Assembly (NCBI GenBank): GCA_958298945.1
Contig: OY282605.1
Location: 38,666,811 to 38,730,810, forward strand
Reading direction: 5' to 3'
Length of the DNA: 64,000 nucleotides
From: Atherix ibis
Taxonomy: Eukaryota; Arthropoda; Insecta; Diptera; Athericidae
Shown here: positions 1 to 12,229 of the stretch, piece by piece
Layout of the letters: each line of letters starts with the position of its first letter
How positions within the stretch are numbered: position 1 is the stretch's first letter
Notes under the pieces: generated by a model
Databases searched by the model: none
Seen by the model: only the letters and a program-made list of their open reading frames with translations
What the model was told of the DNA's origin: nothing
Position numbers and translations under genes: made by a program

Positions 1-1685
1 AATAATTAAGGAATCATTTGTGGTTAATCTGAATTCATATTAAATTGTAAACCACAATTATGCATGTTCATTTAAAGGCCGATATTATGTGGGTTGCTAA
101 CTTTGGTTTTGTTTGATCTGAAATCAACTGTTTTGTGAGTAATTTTGATTTATAATTTAGGCATTTTTTTTTTATAAAGTAGATAAAAAATTATTTATAT
201 CAACTTCTTCGGTTATTGGCATATCTAGTCCAGAGTTAAGAATTTACATTTGAGTACAATGACTGAAACAATTTTGTTGTAAATGTTTTAAAAGATTTTT
301 CACAATCCGTTTTTTTTAATCCCAATTGTACCGGGATTTAACTCTGAGGCACATTTGATGTTTATTATGGAAGGTATGGGAAAATAATTGAATATTTCCT
401 GGGTGTAGGATGGGAAGAGGAAGGTATAAAAATTTGTATCTCGCAATGCTCAAGACTAGGATGCATATTCCACTTAAGGGTAACTTTGCTCCACATTGAG
501 CAACGTTTTGTTATACATCACGAAACCATGATAAATAAGGAGTCAAAATACAAAACTACTACGTTCGGATGCAACGTTGAGCTCTATTCCGTAAGGGTAC
601 TTTTCGGAAAATTATGAAAATATTATGGGAAGAGAAACGTATAAGTAATTTCGAATTTAAAATGAACATTAAGACCGTACTCAGAAAATACCTTGCTTTG
701 GCTAGACATGCTTATTGCTAGCTTTATGCGGAGATTTTGGGGGAGTTCGAAGTTTTGGCAAAGTGGTGATATCACACACAGCATAATAAGAAAAAAATCA
801 TGCCGAAACATTTAGGGACAAAATTGAGACACCTAAAGGCGTTAACTTCCCCATAGGAACGGAAAAGAATAGCAAAGAAAGAATAAAAATATTATATTTA
901 CACAATTAATTCTTAAACTTAGAGCATTTTAAAATTAACATACATTAAGTAATGGTCAAATTACGATGCGAAATGTGCATAAAAGTCATAAAAAACTAAC
1001 TCAAAAGAATCAAGTCCTGCGAGAAGTTTTCTGATAACAATTTTAATTTATTAAATAATGGCAAAATTTAGGTAATATAATAAATTAAAAGTTTAGTAAA
1101 AGTTTTGATTTTAAATATATTTAGTCTAATTTTACTTTCCAAAGCTTAAATTGGTTAACTTTATATTTTGAGTAAAATTCTCAAATAATTATTTTCTGAC
1201 GCTTTAAGCGCTGAAAACGATTCGTTTTAAAAAATTAAAGTAACTAAATTAGAATTATGCAATTTTTCATCACACCTGTTTGATTCGAAAAAAAATTGTA
1301 ATAAAACAAATTCAAGAGTTCACACAATATTTTTTTATTACTAAAGTTTTAGTTAATTTTATTTTCAATGCAGCAAAGTTGATTTGATTCCGTATTAAAT
1401 GCGAAAAAGTTTCTCTTGGCAAATTGTTGGCATTCAACGCTGTTCTTCAATAATGTACAGACTTAAGAAAAGTGCACTCATTTTATTGAATAGGGTAATT
1501 TTGAGTACAACAAATTAGGTTAGTTGGAATCAATTGTGCAGAAAATAACTTTTACAGAATTCCTTTTTTATATAAAATATAAAGTTATTGAAGAAAACTT
1601 TTGATGTCAACTGAAAATTGCAACTTTTCAATAGTGAATATGTGAAAATGTGTTTTGTTTGTTTGTTAAAATAGGAGGTGTGACG
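1..1685. other. AT-rich intergenic DNA
   Basis: No protein-coding region could be supported on either strand. The DNA is AT-rich with many short A and T runs. The only structure recognised is a diverged copy of a dispersed repeat at about 905-1150 (annotated separately). A 62-codon open frame on the minus strand at 623-811 has no recognisable motif and is probably chance. Confidence 0.6.
905..1150 (+). repeat. Dispersed repeat X, copy 1
   Basis: This stretch resembles 57065-57315 over roughly 240 bases. Shared blocks include the run around ATGCATAAAAGTCAT (near 975 and 57141), AACAT-CATTAAGTAAT (near 938 and 57105), and the later TTTAAATAT...TTTTACT-TCCAA block. The copies have diverged by substitutions and small indels, so this looks like an old interspersed repeat. 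No coding capacity and no termini could be identified. Confidence 0.5.
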
Positions 1686-1689
1686 GAAA

Positions 1690-1850
1690 AGTACTGAAAC
1701 GGATTATATAATAATGATATCTCCTTCAAAGTAGTTTCCTTGGGCAGGTGTAAATCGGCGAAGGCACTGTTTCTACTGTTCGTGGAAGTACTGGAGGGTT
1801 TTAACAGGAATCGGCTTCAGCTCCTCGGATATACTTCTTTAGATTATATG
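1690..1850 (-). mobile_element. Mariner transposase C-terminal fragment
   Basis: Read on the minus strand, this segment encodes the last ~40 residues of a mariner-type transposase, including ELKPIPVKTLQYFHEQ, a stop, then KQCLRRFTPAQGNYFEG. The ending QGNYFEGD is a hallmark of mariner C-termini. An in-frame stop and the lack of the catalytic part show it is a dead fragment. Related fragments occur at 24085-24190 and in the tandem block 32915-34420. Confidence 0.65.
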
Positions 1851-1892
1851 TACGAGTACAATAACTCCCGAAAGGCGAAAAATTTTGGGTAT

Positions 1893-3110
1893 AGATCTGT
1901 ACCATAGGATGGATACTAGAAGTGGCCTAACGGTCTTGGCGAACGCGTGGGTCTGAGCTGGCCTAGCAATGCCAGGAAATTACAAGTTTCTTTACTGTAG
2001 CTCTTTGTAGAGTGAAGAGTACTAACCAAGTACTCTTAAGGCAGAACTTATTGGTACCATGGAGTTCAGGAGCCCCACGATGGTGAGAAGCCTTTGGATG
2101 AAACGCGGCGGCTGTGGTTGTAACCTACATCATAGGTACAGTCTTAGGGCTAAAGCTGAGGAATGGCAGGATCCCGAGTGCTATCACTGTAGAAGATATT
2201 GTCAAGAATAAGAAGAAGATGAAGAAGAAGAAGGGGATCAAGAAGGTGAAGAAGATGAAAAAGAAGATTAAGAAGATGAGAAAATGGAAAAGATAAATAA
2301 GATGAAGAAGCTGTAGAAGATAAGGAAGATAAAGTAGATTAAGAAGATTAAGAAGATGAGAAGATGACAAAAAAGATGAAAACGATGAAGAAGATGAGCA
2401 GATAAAAAGAATGAAGAAGATGAAGAAGATGAAAAAAATATGAAGAAAATGAAGAAGATGAAGAAGATGAAAAAGATAAAGAAGACGAAGAAGATGAAGA
2501 AGATGAAGAAAATGAAGAAGATGATGAAGATGAAGAAGATAAAGAAGATGAAGAAGATAAATAAGATGAAGAAGATAAAGAAGATGAAGAAGATGAAGAA
2601 GATGAAGAAGATAAAGAAGATGAAGAAGATAAAGAAGATGAAGAAGATAAAGAAGATGAAGAAGATAAAGAAGATAAAAAAGATGAAGAAGATAAATAAG
2701 ATGAAGAAGATAAAGAAAATGAAGTAGATTAAGAAGATGAAGAAGATGAGAAGATGACAAAGAAGATGAAGAAGATTAAGAAGATGAGAAGATGAAAAGG
2801 ATAAAGAAGATGAAGAAGATGAAAAATATGAAGAAAATGAAGAAGATAAGAAAATAAAGAAGATGAAGGAGATGAAAAAGATGAAGAAGATGGAGAAAAT
2901 TAAGATGAAGAGGAAGTTAATGAAGAAGGTGAAGAAGAAGAAGAAAGGAACAAAAAGAGGGATAGAAAGTGGCTTAAGCAGTAAATCAAAGAAGAATACG
3001 TGGGATTGAAGCAAGCTAAGGTATTGTTAAGTAATTGAGATTACTGGACAGGTCTTTTTTGCGTGTTGATTGGGGTGTCTCAATTCCTATGATCATAGGC
3101 AACCCTTGTA
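1893..3110 (+). repeat. Dispersed repeat family, copy A, with GAAGAT array
   Basis: Copy A is one of five related repeats in the window (A here; B 14705-15125; C 24840-26320; D 28573-29890; E 52061-52522). Its 5' part shares GGTATAGATC-GTAC with D, then GCCAGGAAATTACAAG, a block ending AAGTACTCTTAA, and GGCTGTGGTTG-AACC with B, D and E. A purine-rich GAAGAT array follows (2195-2965). After it, the 3' part TTGATTGGGGTGTCTCAATTC (split here as TTGATTGG and GTGTCTCAATTC) and GATCATAGGC matches D, B and E. The same sequence on both sides of the array in A and D means the array is an internal part of a unit that has been copied. I cannot assign the family to a known class. Confidence 0.65.
2195..2965 (+). 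repeat. GAAGAT purine-rich microsatellite array
   Basis: This is an imperfect array of GAAGAT and variants (GATGAA, GATAAA, AAGATG) on the plus strand. It is almost purely purine on one strand and pyrimidine on the other. It gives long open frames of Lys/Met or Ile/Phe repeats in several frames and on both strands, which is the signature of a simple repeat and not of a gene. It forms the interior of repeat copy A. Such homopurine tracts with mirror symmetry can form triplex DNA, which is an inference and not seen here. Confidence 0.85.
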
Positions 3111-4997
3111 ATTATGTCTAACAACAGGTATATCATGTTAAATAAAAGAATTTTTTTATATACAGTACCAACGCAGATCAAAAAGTGTTTTTTTTTTTTA
3201 TCTTGGGAAATAATAAAATGCGACAAGAACGCAGATCAGGCAAAAAGAAGGATTGGAGAATTACAGGAATTCCTTTTTTCGATAAGACTTGTTGATGGAA
3301 ATAGCCGTCTAACAAGTAGCCATTGTGTAAGTATCTGTAATATATGATCGGACTCAGAAAACTCCTTTAAACGAAGGCCTGACCTCATAAGAGCCCCACT
3401 CGATCCAATATTTTTATTAGTTTCCAACATTAAAGGCAAAGTTTTTCTTCCATTGCATCTCTGACCTTTAAAATTTTTTTGTGTTATCAAAAAAATCTGT
3501 TATTGATAAGTAATAACTTCTCCCTTCCCCCTCCCCCTAAAGATCTTTGAATAAGTCAAACTGACGGATTCTTAGTCAAAATTTTATGGCCCATCCAAAT
3601 TACGCTGTTCTATTTATGACGCACTACAAAAACTCAACTTAATTTCATTTATCACGCTCTTCAGGGTCAGTAAGAGAAGAATTGCACAGTGTTGCCAAAT
3701 TATACTTAGTTTGTAGAGGGAAAGTCCGCAATGTTGCCAAATCGCTCTTAATAAGGTTGGTGTCTCTACTATTTTTCTGACACGACACATATTTTGGTTA
3801 TTTTATTAAGATTTTTAAAAATTTTGTAAAAAAATATGTTTAAAAAATTGTTAAAAATTCTATTCAATATTTATTGTAAGATAAAATATACCAAATTAAT
3901 TTTAACTTTTTAATAAATTCATTACCAAACTTTATTGCTAAATGATTACTGATTATTTTATCAAATAAAATATTTTCTAAACATACTAAAAAAAGGATAC
4001 ATTCGATTTTTTGTCTATATTAGTTGCAGAATTCGAAACTTAAATAAAGTCTATTATTACTTTGTTATGCTAATCATTGTATGGTCGATACTATTATTAC
4101 TATATTACAGACGATGACCATTTGGGAAGATATTATAGTTGATGGAGAACGGTTGGTGGTGATAAGACCATATTCAACAATTCCCATTCATAGTATTTTA
4201 TTAAGAACATTCAACAAATCCGTCTACATTCTGAATGAATGGAAATTCTCCTTTAAAATTAGATCCCTCCTATTAGGCTACTTAAATAACTTTACTATAA
4301 ACATCATACTTACACCACCATCATAGAAATGATATGGAATTTGCAAGTTTATTTCTGTTTACGACATACTAAATAGAGCAATTCGATCAAAGTAGATAAA
4401 TTTCCTTTCTATAAAACGATTGTGGAATTTACACTCATAGTTAAGAAATCGTATTTATCCCAAAAGCATGTGTGAATAAGCTTTCATTTCGTCTTTATTT
4501 GGTTTTAGTTTTAAGAATTCGAAATTTGATTTTATGTTATCTCTGAATATATTGTCATTAATTGGAATTATTTTTGCTTTATTATTAATAAAGAGAAAAA
4601 GCAACAAGTTGGATGATTAAAAATAAAACTTTTTAAGAAAATAAAGACAATAAAAAAAATGATTCCACAATAAAAAGTATATGGCCGGGTGATTACAAAA
4701 GCCTTACGATATTTCCTGTTTAACCTTTGTTTTTAACGTGGGTAGGGGAACATTTTTCACTCAACTTTCTTGTTCTTCAATTATGCCCTCATGTGCGGGA
4801 CCACCGTAGACTACCATTCAAGGGGTTGTGTAGTAGAATTCCACTGAGGCATGGTCCTATGTCATTTTACTTTCCATTCACCTGAAAAAGCCATTCGCCA
4901 TTAGGAACGTTGCAAATATCAATACCAGTTTTCGAGAAGAAAAACCAATCGTTGATAAACACCCGCATTGGTCAAAGACAACAACCTGAAATGGGTT
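3111..4997. other. AT-rich intergenic DNA, no gene recognised
   Basis: Short open frames are present, for example 81 codons on the plus strand at 4081-4326 and 84 codons on the minus strand at 3236-3490. None shows a domain or motif I recognise. Positions 3717-3760 match, in reverse orientation, a segment near 50045-50088. The segment at 3180-3310 faintly resembles the downstream part of the mariner 3' repeats at 33990-34160. Confidence 0.5.
3717..3760 (+). repeat. Short dispersed repeat (pair with 50045-50088)
   Basis: A ~40-base block including GTTGCCAAAT-GCTCTTA appears here and as its reverse complement near 50045-50088. A second partial GTGTTGCCAAATTATACT lies nearby at about 3690. It may be the end of a non-autonomous DNA transposon, but no matching partner end was found. 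Confidence 0.4.
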
Positions 4998-5820
4998 CGA
5001 GGTCTGTTCAAAAAGTATCGCGAATTTGGTGTTTTTTCAAAAATTATTTATTTATTCATGAATATCTTTTTTGTCCCCTTCAAAGTAATCCCCACCAGAT
5101 ATTATACACTTGTGCCAACGTTTATTCCAATCCTCGAAGCACTTCAAAAAATCATTTTTTGTGATCTTGTTCAGCTCCTCCTTCGATGCCGTCTGTATCT
5201 CCTCAATAGTAGCGTGGGGTCGTCCTTTTATGGAGCTCTTCAGTTTCGGGAACAAGAATAAGTCACAAGGGGCCAGATCTGGGGAATACGATGACTGCGG
5301 CATTATTAGTGTATTGTTTTTGACCAAAAATAACAAAAACCAATTTTTGTTCTTCCACAAATAGGGGCGTTTCTGGCGGATTACTTTGCGGATATCTTGC
5401 AGGTAATATTCCTTATTGACCGTTCTACCCTGTGGCAAGAACTCATGATGCACCACACCCCTGCGATCGAAGAAAACTGTAAGCAAAACCTTCACATTCG
5501 ACCGAACTTGGCGCGCTTTTTTCGGTCTTGGCTCGTGCGGCAGCTTTCATTGGGATGATTGAGCTTTGGTTTTTGGCTCGTCTTCGATTTTTGCTCAATG
5601 TCGACTGTTTTTGGTCGACATTGAGCAAAAATCGAACAACGAGCCAAAACACGTGCAAGCAAAGCAGCTGTCAAAAATTAACTGAACATTCAAAATGGCT
5701 GAACTTATCGGCATAAGTGAGAGGTATGAGTACCAACATAACGTCACAAAAAAAATCGAAAATCGAATATACGCAAACAGCGAGAATTTAAAATTCGCGA
5801 TACTTTTTGAACAGACCTCG
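4998..5820 (-). mobile_element. Deleted mariner, family A, copy 1
   Basis: Inverted terminal repeats (CGAGGTCTGTTCAAAAAGTA at left, its complement ending at 5820) bound an 823-bp element; a TA follows on the right. The minus strand (5495-5052) encodes the C-terminal half of a mariner transposase with FDRRGVVHHEFLPQGRTVNK, KKDIHE at the end, and SPDLAPCD, the third catalytic region. The second catalytic block (HHDNAPAHTS in intact relatives) is deleted between NKNWFL and VKNNTL, exactly as in copy 2 at 42205. The N-terminal region is reduced to a 35-bp inverted duplication (5571-5649). The element is a non-coding relic. Siblings: 42205-43009 and 55917-57045. Confidence 0.85.
5571..5649. repeat. 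Fold-back inverted duplication, 35-bp arms, 8-bp spacer
   Basis: Left arm 5571-5605 and right arm 5614-5649 are reverse complements apart from a small mismatch and 1-nt gap, separated by TGTTTTTG. It lies inside mariner copy 1. Sibling copies at 42821 and 56650 have only the right-arm orientation, so the left arm is an inverted copy of local sequence. Confidence 0.85.
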
Positions 5821-8300
5821 TACAATGGCCGTCTTCCTTACTGGACGAAGCATGGCAACGCACCAGAAACTCAACAAAAATAAGTAGTATGATAGCAGCA
5901 GCGGATTGATCATCTGCTCAGCGAAGGCAACATGATCTTAAAACCATTACAACTGAAATAAGGACATTTGTAAAAGGGTATCCATGTTTCGAGAGAAAGT
6001 TAATAATTTTTATTTCTCTGCAATGGCACCCTTTTGGAACACAGGCGTTTATCCACAATTTTTTATATTTTTATTCTTTCTTGGATAAAATGTGGACTGT
6101 GAAAAATACATTATCCAAATCCTCAATTATGATCCGAAAAATGTGGCATGTCACCTCTTTGTCCTGTCATAAATTGGGCCATATGGTAACGACTACTATC
6201 TTTTATTATACGAGGCTTTGTTAGAAATGAGGTGATGCATCCATCTTCCTTTAGTCGATAAATCCAAATAACGTTAACATTTCACAAGTGTCTCATTCCT
6301 CTTCTCTTTGCTAATAGTGCGCAGATGGATTTAATTTCCTTCCCGTTATCGATGGTACATTCTGGCACTTTTATCCACCAAAAGCTTGATTGACAAACAG
6401 AAAGCTTCTTATGAGACAGTACAGAATACTCCAGAGACTCGAAGTACATTTCAACAATAAACCGCCTTCAATATAGGTTCTGACCAAATAGAGGCTGCCT
6501 ATCGTAAGGGACAACTAATACGAATATATAGTATAAACATTGAATGCAATTTGACAAGGTTGGTCAGTTCTTCAATAACTTTCAAGCTCGGAAATATACT
6601 CGTAGACGCGTGGTTAATACGCAAACAAACTTATAGAAAGCGTCAAAGAGGATTTCTCAATATCTCTGGGCCCTAAAATTTATTATTTCACTTTATATGG
6701 TAAAATAAATTTAAAAGAAAGCAAAAATAATAGTAAACAACTTTGGTGATTCTAAAATTTTTTTTTATATATTTAAATGTTTATAAACAATTTTTATGAT
6801 AAACAATTTTGTTTATAAACATTTAAAAAAAAATTCATTTTAAAATAAAAAAAAAAAACAATTTATGGAGAGAAGTTGACAATGTGATCTACCTTCCCAG
6901 CTAATATTAATATAGAAATTTATACTGATAGTACCTGTTATGTTCGTTTGAAAATCATCATGTCGGAAACACTTTGGGTAAAATATTTTCGGCATGACCC
7001 AAAGCTGCTAAGTTCTCCAACTTCACAGTCCATTGCCGTATGTCTCGTGTAACCTCATCCTATTATGATTCCGGCTCATTCGTATTCTCTTCGTACATCT
7101 TCGTACGAATGGTTTCGCCATTGATTCGACGAAGCATCATCGGATAATTAAATTTTCTGGAATAGTGCTGCCATAGGCACCAAAACTGACCGAAAATTCA
7201 ACGCATAGTCTTACTGATATGTGCGCCACCTATTGAAATTTTAGCTTATGAATATATCATCTTTACTACTTGTATCAACAGAGCTACCATAACATACCTT
7301 ACATCTCGAAGTTATTTGTATATCGTCAAATGATCCTGTGCGGAACCATATTCGTTATTTTTCGTTGAGTAACAGAAACGTTGATTTGTTGTATATTAAT
7401 GGTTATGTTGATATTCTGGGCAATGAGTTCTTTGCTCCCTTAACATGACATCCTCTACCGTTCATTGAAAATTCCCAACTTTTCACTCAATAGTCATTTT
7501 GAAATTTTGGGCAAGGAAGTTTCTCAGAATTTGGATTGGTCTTTTGTGATACGAATTTCTCTTGGAAAAAGACACCTTGCGAAAGACACCCCTTCAAATA
7601 ATTCTTTTTAGCCTTCTTAAGCATATAAATTTTATTTGAAAAAAAATTTAACAATACGCGACTATTCTCTATAATTAACTATCGACCAGTTTTATTAAGG
7701 ATGCTGGCAATACCATCACATATGAAAGCCTAAAAGGCTTTAGGGTCGTTCCGGTACACAATGGGCTCTGGTTCCAATATCAGTGACCTTACATACCATC
7801 AAATAAACACTAATAAAAGATATTTTTGCATAAAGTTCTTCCTAAAATAAAAAACTTTTCTTTAATAAAATAGACTTTTTTTTGTTATTTATTTCCTGGA
7901 ACTTTACTCCTGAAATGGCAATTCTAGACGCCAGGAGATCTCTTTCGGCGAAAAAATCTATAGTAAAAAAAATTCTATTTTATTATTATTGTCCTCAATT
8001 AAGTATAATATATTAATATCCTTGCATATGGTTTTTCTTATCACCTTTTTTTTATTGGTACAAGACACTTGATTTATCTTTCGGTTACAATCTTTATGCG
8101 CAAAAAGGGTTCTTGAATTTATTCGGTTTTGTCTCTTTAACATTTAAGTTTACAGGAAATTTTTACTTTTAAATTTTTCGATAGTTAAATAAAAAAATTA
8201 ATAGATAAATAAATTGACATATTGGAATATAAGATAACATATTATGGGTAGTGGTGGAAATTTATTTATTGAAGCTAAAATTTTCGAATAAGTTTTATAT
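5821..8300. other. AT-rich intergenic DNA, no gene recognised
   Basis: No coding region is supported. The stretch includes a perfect 18-bp inverted repeat at 6772-6827. A moderately GC-richer part (about 6900-7450) has no readable frame of useful length on either strand. I do not recognise it. Confidence 0.5.
6772..6827. repeat. Inverted repeat, 18-bp arms, 20-bp spacer
   Basis: TTTAAATGTTTATAAACA at 6772-6789 is perfectly inverted at 6810-6827. The arms are AT-rich, so chance is more likely here than for the other hairpins in the window. Confidence 0.6.
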
Positions 8301-8305
8301 AAACA

Positions 8306-8412
8306 AATTATCCATTTTGCAGTTCGGATAATATAATACTATTGAAATTAAAAGTTGTTATAAATATATTATTTAAAAATTGATTATTTTTAACAAAAAG
8401 CATGCCATTTTA
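8306..8412 (-). repeat. AT-rich dispersed repeat M, copy 1
   Basis: On the minus strand this reads AAAATGGCA...TTTCAA-AGTATTATATTATCC...GCAAAATGGATAATTT. The same order of blocks occurs at 19497-19610 (plus), more weakly at 16618-16725 (plus) and 9560-9665 (plus). It has no coding capacity and the ends are not defined. It may be a small non-autonomous DNA element. Confidence 0.45.
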
Positions 8413-8460
8413 TTAAAAAATAATCAATTTTTTAAAAATATATTAAAATTTTAAATAAAT

Positions 8461-9560
8461 GGTTTTCGAATAAGAGTGATATGATTTCTTTTAAAAAAAA
8501 ACATAATAAACAATTGTTAAGGAAATTCAAATGTTTTTTATTTAATGTGAATTACAATCGATACAATTAAGTTCTGAATAAAACGTCATTCAAATGGCCT
8601 CCACGACTTCTTTTGCAGGAACTAAATCAAGTCGTATGTCATTAATAGCACGTTCAATATTGACATCTATTTTCTTCTTGAAATAATCGAATAATCGGAT
8701 TATTTCTTGAAATAATCGAATCTCCAAACTTTTCTCGCAATAATTCGGTGGTTGCACGTGCTGTGTGGCACGTAGGCCCGTCTTGTTAGAACCAAATGTT
8801 GTCAAGATCAACTTCTTCCAATTTCGACCATAAAAAGTTGGTTATCATCGATCTATACCGCTCTCCATTGACAGTAACGGTGTTACCAGCTTCATTTCGA
8901 AAGAAGTACGGACCGATGATTCCACCAGACCCAAAACCACACCAAACTGTCAATTTAGGTGAATGTAATGGGAGTTCATGAATAATTTGTGGATTTTCTT
9001 CGCACCAGAATCGACAGTTTTGCTTATTTACCGCACCGCTCAGATGAAAGTGAGCCTCATCGGAGAAGATGATTTTCTTAATAAAATCGTTACCGTTTTC
9101 GAGTTGTTCCAAGACAAAATCAGCAAATTCACGATGTTTACGATGGTCCAATGGCTTCAGTTCTTGAGTGATAACAATTTTATATGGATGTAAGCCTAAA
9201 TCCTTTCTCAAAATCCGCCAGGTTGTGGTTTGAGACAGTCCCAATTCTTGAGAACGTCTTGGAATCGACAAATTGCGGTCTTCAGCAACACTTGCCTGAA
9301 CGGCAGCAATATTTTCATTACTTCAAGCGGTTCTTTGTCTTATTGGTACTTGAACATTACGTAAAGAAAATGTATGCTCGAAATTTTTAACAATTCGACG
9401 AATAGCGAGCACAGTTGGACGATTATTACGACCATAAAATGGCAAAAGCGCACGAAAAGTTGCAATTGGAGAACGATTATTTTGATAATAAAATTGAATA
9501 ATTTGTGAACGATGTTCTTGCGTATATCTCTTCATAGTAGCCATTTAAGTAATATTTTTT
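8461..9560 (-). mobile_element. DUF4817-type Tc1/mariner-superfamily transposon, copy 1
   Basis: The left terminus GGTTTTCGAATAAGAG with GTGATATGATTTC matches the terminal repeat of the complete copy at 60300-61552. The right terminus is missing and gives way to an AT-rich repeat at about 9560. The interior encodes a broken transposase on the minus strand (separate entry). The element appears to have lost its 5' end and part of its 3' coding end. Confidence 0.8.
8590..9544 (-). pseudogene. DUF4817-type transposase pseudogene
   Basis: The start at 9544 (MATMKRYTQEHRSQIIQFYY) gives a helix-turn-helix domain of the DUF4817 kind, used by such transposases to bind element ends. A frameshift near 9315 leads into RRSQELGLSQTTTWRILRKD and then the DDE nuclease domain. 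That domain has IIFSDEAHFHLSGAVNKQNC (first acidic residue) and GGIIGPYFFRNEAGNTVTV. At 8788 the reading NIWF is followed by a TAA stop and then QDG-TCHTA, which holds the second catalytic Asp. The third catalytic region (SCDLTPLDYFL in the family) has been deleted. It is inactive, but long readable stretches suggest moderate age. The same TAA is present in the copy at 60300-61552. Confidence 0.85.
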
Positions 9561-9665
9561 TTATAATGGCAAGGTTGTTGATATACAATAAAAAATATTT
9601 TTATATAAATTAATAACAAAATTTATATTTATTTAACCTTATTTTCCAAATTGCTAAGTGGATAA
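9560..9665 (+). repeat. AT-rich dispersed repeat M, weak copy
   Basis: The end TTTTCCAAATTGCTAAGTGGATAA resembles the M repeat end TTTCCAAA-TGCAAAATGGATAA at 19590 and 8312. It directly follows the truncated right end of the DUF4817 element. With the 8306-8412 copy it forms an opposed pair around that element. The similarity is short and uncertain. Confidence 0.35.
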
Positions 9666-11269
9666 CCCACTTATAAAGATGATCTCTCTCGACAAGATCT
9701 CCAAAAAAAAAGTAATTGCCTTTGAAAGGATATAAAAAATTAAATTTCTAATAAAATTTAAGAGTAGGTTTTTTTCTTAAATATTGGGTCCAGCCAAAAC
9801 GGTTAAAATTTTAATAATATTTCTTTTGGTTAAACATTTTTTTTTTTTGAAAATGACGTGAAATTGAACTTTAAAAAATGTTCACACTTTTGCTTTTAAT
9901 AGAAATTCTAGAGAAAAAAAAACATATTGAAAAGTGTCATCGATTTAATTTGGTTTTAAAAACTAAAGGATTCTGATCTGATTTTTATCTAAAATTGAAA
10001 TCTTTTCTATCCGGTCAAGTAAAAAGTAATTTTCTTGTTTATAAAAGCTCCACAATTCACATATTCTACAATAAACAGCTTCCGAAGTTCTCACTCAGTA
10101 GACATCGTGTTTACCAATCAGGAATCTTGACTACTTTCTTTTTGCTCCTTTGCTTGAGGTCATTTTATGAATTTGCACGTGTGTAGAAACGTTCATGATA
10201 CTATCGACTATTCGTTATAGTGTTTGCGATGATTTTATCACTAAAACGGTATTAATACGTTTTTAACACTTGTTCAGAGTTTATTTTTAAAATGATTTTC
10301 TTCTTATTTTTAAGGGTGCATTTTTTCGTGATAATATGTGCTACTTTAAATAAGACTAAATTGATAGAGCAACGAGACACATTGGAAGGATACTAACTAA
10401 CAAGAGCGCAGCGTCTTGAATACAGATGCATACATAATCATACACTTTGCAGCTTGGGGGTAGTTTTTCGGCAGTTATACTATTGATCCGCCATATTGTA
10501 TTGCTGCCGACATATCCATCCACCGACAAATCGAAGAAAGTGTGCCACAGATTTAATGCGAACGTGACTGGAAATTAAAAATAACAATTTTACGAAAATT
10601 AAATTCCTAAAAGAAATTGCCGACCAGAACCAGGGCGCACACTGATAAGATGTCATTACAACCCTCCGCTTAGGGGTACTCTTATACTATACTATAATGT
10701 AATGTGTTGGTAATAGTTAATAGTGGAACGATGATCCCCTTTACCAACTTTTCATTTTTTTATAAAATATAAATTCGTTGTTATGGTAGAAGAAACTCAC
10801 AGAGCATTTCTGTTCTCCTACTTTTTGGGGGTTGATGATGACCTGGATGATTACAGTAGCGATGGGGTACTGTCATTATCGTTATTTTTTTTCGAAAATA
10901 AACTAATAAAATAAATGGAAGAACGATAAGGTTTAAAGTTGGCGACGATGAAAACTACTTTTCTGTAATGAAGTTCACTGGGAAACATAAAGTTTCTATT
11001 TTGAGTTTCTGAACTTGAAGGTAGTTTTTTTTAAATTAATTTTAACTTAAAATGCATTTTGGATAAAAGAAAGAAATTGCGAATGCAAGAAAATTACACT
11101 GCTCGTCACAAGTTGTTGAATATTTTCATTTCTCTTAAATTTAAATAGAGAACTTAATTGTAATAGGAAATTCTTTGTTTTTTTTTATTTTTAACAAATT
11201 AGCCTTAAAAATATACTTGAATTATTTTTCCTTTTTCAAAAATCCCGATAAAAATGATCATACTCAGGC
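9666..11269. other. AT-rich intergenic DNA, no gene recognised
   Basis: I see no supportable gene. A less AT-rich block at about 10380-10700 has no usable open frame. A 63-codon open frame at 9995-10186 has no recognisable motif. Confidence 0.5.
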
Positions 11270-12160
11270 GTATTTTTTTTGTTGATATTTCGCACGCTTT
11301 CGACGGTTTGTGGCATGCTGGATTGGTTTGGTAGCTGCAGCGTGTCCTATTTTTTAGTTATTTTCACATCCTTAAATCCTCTCCCAAAAACGATATTTTC
11401 GGGTAACTGAAAATAACGAGTATTATGACATTTATCGTATCTATGCCGGTGTCTCTCAGGGAAGTATTCTAGCTCCAATATTACAGCCGTAATATTCTTA
11501 TCACATTAATATCCTTACCTCAACATATGCTGACGATACATTCATCCTTAGACATCTTAATCATCCTTCCACAGCCATCAATATCCTACAGAATCACATT
11601 CACTCCTTAAAAACCTGGTTCAAAAGATGGAAGTGAAGGTGAATAAGCAAAAATATGCTCCCTGATATAACCCGAAATGATAGTAATTTTTCACAAAAAA
11701 CAAGTGTGCATTCCCTTGGACTAACAATAGATAAATGGTTAACCTTGAATACAAAAAGAATTTAACTTAACGGACGATACAGACAATTACTACGATTGCT
11801 AGACGTAGTAGGTTAAAATGAGCAATAAAAAGCCGATATGGACTCGAGCTTCGGGACTCGACTTAGTATTTCAATTCCCTTCAAATTCCAAACCCGAGTC
11901 CTTCAAAAAAAATTGTCACTGCTCCCCTTTTTTGTACAAAACACTATTATCCATCGTGTTCTAAATGTTACATTTGTCTGTGACCAGGGTATCTCCCGAT
12001 ATAAAAAAATTCCATTCTCTTGTATCCTATCATCCTAATCTTTTAGTAAGAGAACTCCCATCTTTCTATCATCCTAATCTTTTCGCAAAAGAATCCCATC
12101 TTTCTATTATACATCTATCGATGTTTGAAACAGCCTTGCAAACTCCTGGCATTGTTTAAA
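11270..12160 (+). mobile_element. Jockey-like LINE RT remnant
   Basis: The plus strand, read across frames, shows reverse-transcriptase blocks in the right order. First comes VDISHAFDGLWHAGLVW (11278-11330). Next is the catalytic TYADDTFILRHLNHPS (from about 11523), then HSLGLTIDKWLTLNTK (11710-11760), KPIWT (about 11830) and the C-terminal SPDIKKFHSLVSYHPNLLVRE (split here as SPDIKKF and HSLVSYHPNLLVRE). Several frameshifts and stops interrupt it. It is a 5'-truncated, dead copy of a jockey-clade LINE. Similar remnants on the same strand are at 41310, 58200, 59050, 53200 and 63600. Confidence 0.8.
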
Positions 12161-12229
12161 AAAATATATGCAGATTTTCTAGAGTAAGGTAATATCAAAT
12201 TTAAAAACGATTGATGCAGAGGTCCTGTT

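Noticed and set aside
2114..3014. Long open frames of Lys/Met, Leu/His and Phe/Ile repeats
   Set aside because: They exist simultaneously in several frames and on both strands of a 6-bp repeat, so they reflect the repeat and not a gene.
5443..5883. Several 60-76 codon frames around the mariner copy
   Set aside because: They are frames across the inverted duplication and mariner ends, not independent genes.
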